In this document: positions 13,241 through 13,281 of the stretch, piece after piece | Position numbering within the stretch: the stretch's first letter is position 1 | Layout: each line of letters begins with the position of its first letter | Source: an uncultured Flavobacteriales bacterium | GTDB taxonomy: Bacteria; Bacteroidota; Bacteroidia; Flavobacteriales_D; Sanyastnellaceae | Reading direction: 5' to 3' | DNA: 13,281 nucleotides | Assembly (NCBI GenBank): GCA_913057815.1 | Contig: CAJXOV010000016.1 | Coordinates: 1-13,281 of the forward strand | The notes under the pieces: model-generated | What the model saw: the letters and a program-made list of their open reading frames with translations, nothing else | Database searches by the model: none | Told to the model about the DNA's origin: nothing | Position numbers and translations under genes: made by a program

Positions 13241-13281
13241 CTGTCTCTTATACACATCTGACGCTGCCGACGAATAGAGAG
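13241..13281 (-). other. Nextera sequencing adapter plus index (artefact), right end
   Basis: Bases 13241-13273 are the reverse complement of the Nextera read-1 adapter, beginning CTGTCTCTTATACACATCT. Bases 13274-13281 (ATAGAGAG) are the reverse complement of the complete 8-nt i5 index CTCTCTAT. It mirrors bases 1-40, so the window has 40-bp artificial inverted termini. Confidence 0.97.

Noticed and set aside
13249..13257. DnaA-box-like TTATACACA near the right end (and its mirror at the left end)
   Set aside because: It lies inside the Tn5 mosaic end of the Nextera adapter, so it is not native DNA.
1..13281. Terminal inverted repeats of a linear plasmid, phage or transposon
   Set aside because: The repeats are identical to a commercial adapter with index, and the interior is ordinary chromosomal housekeeping sequence.

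Overview
The window is about 13.2 kb of AT-rich chromosomal DNA from a member of the Bacteroidota, most likely order Flavobacteriales. The evidence is the gene content: a Flavobacteriia-type DnaA, a short RsmI-like methyltransferase paired with a low-molecular-weight phosphatase, a split 5'-nucleotidase, a ComB homologue, a DUF6265 lipoprotein, and A-rich regions without clear Shine-Dalgarno sites before most start codons. Genus cannot be read from the sequence. Both ends (1-40 and 13241-13281) are library-preparation sequence: the Illumina Nextera read-1 transposon adapter plus an index. The window is therefore one tagmented DNA molecule, and the genes at both edges are cut artificially.

Layout, left to right. 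A 5'-truncated AlkD-type DNA glycosylase (+) converges on a minus-strand pair: MeaB GTPase and an unrecognised Sec-targeted protein. Divergent from that pair is a DUF6265 lipoprotein (+). Its stop codon overlaps the stop codon of a convergent minus-strand unit: a low-molecular-weight protein tyrosine phosphatase followed by an RsmI-like SAM methyltransferase. Next are two tandem paralogous genes (+) for very small, very basic lipoproteins of 71 and 72 aa, then dnaA (-) with its own terminator. Upstream of dnaA is a 202-bp gap with alternative hairpins, followed by a split 5'-nucleotidase operon (-), in which the C-terminal-domain lipoprotein is transcribed before a Tat-exported metallophosphatase. 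A 4HBT acyl-CoA thioesterase (+) diverges from it. Then come a secreted protein of unknown function (-) with a strong terminator, an operon gcvT-comB-zinc phospholipase C/S1-P1-like hydrolase (-), and a 5'-truncated S9 prolyl oligopeptidase (-).

Most of this is ordinary housekeeping and envelope metabolism: DNA repair, replication initiation, one-carbon/glycine metabolism, nucleotide salvage, thioesterase and exported peptidase. No tRNA, rRNA, CRISPR array, transposase or phage gene is visible. No gene-free stretch exceeds 300 bp; the longest are 8274-8507 (a terminator and nothing else recognised) and 5984-6185 (upstream of dnaA).

The most original element is the pair of small basic lipoprotein genes at 4002-4502. 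Their 17-residue C-terminal tail is almost invariant while the codons have diverged, which indicates selection on the peptide. The other leads are the mutually exclusive hairpins upstream of dnaA, the split and reordered nucleotidase, the orphan ComB in an operon with GcvT and an exported hydrolase, and a 12-bp perfect palindrome present twice. No convincing new multi-gene defence or mobile system was found.
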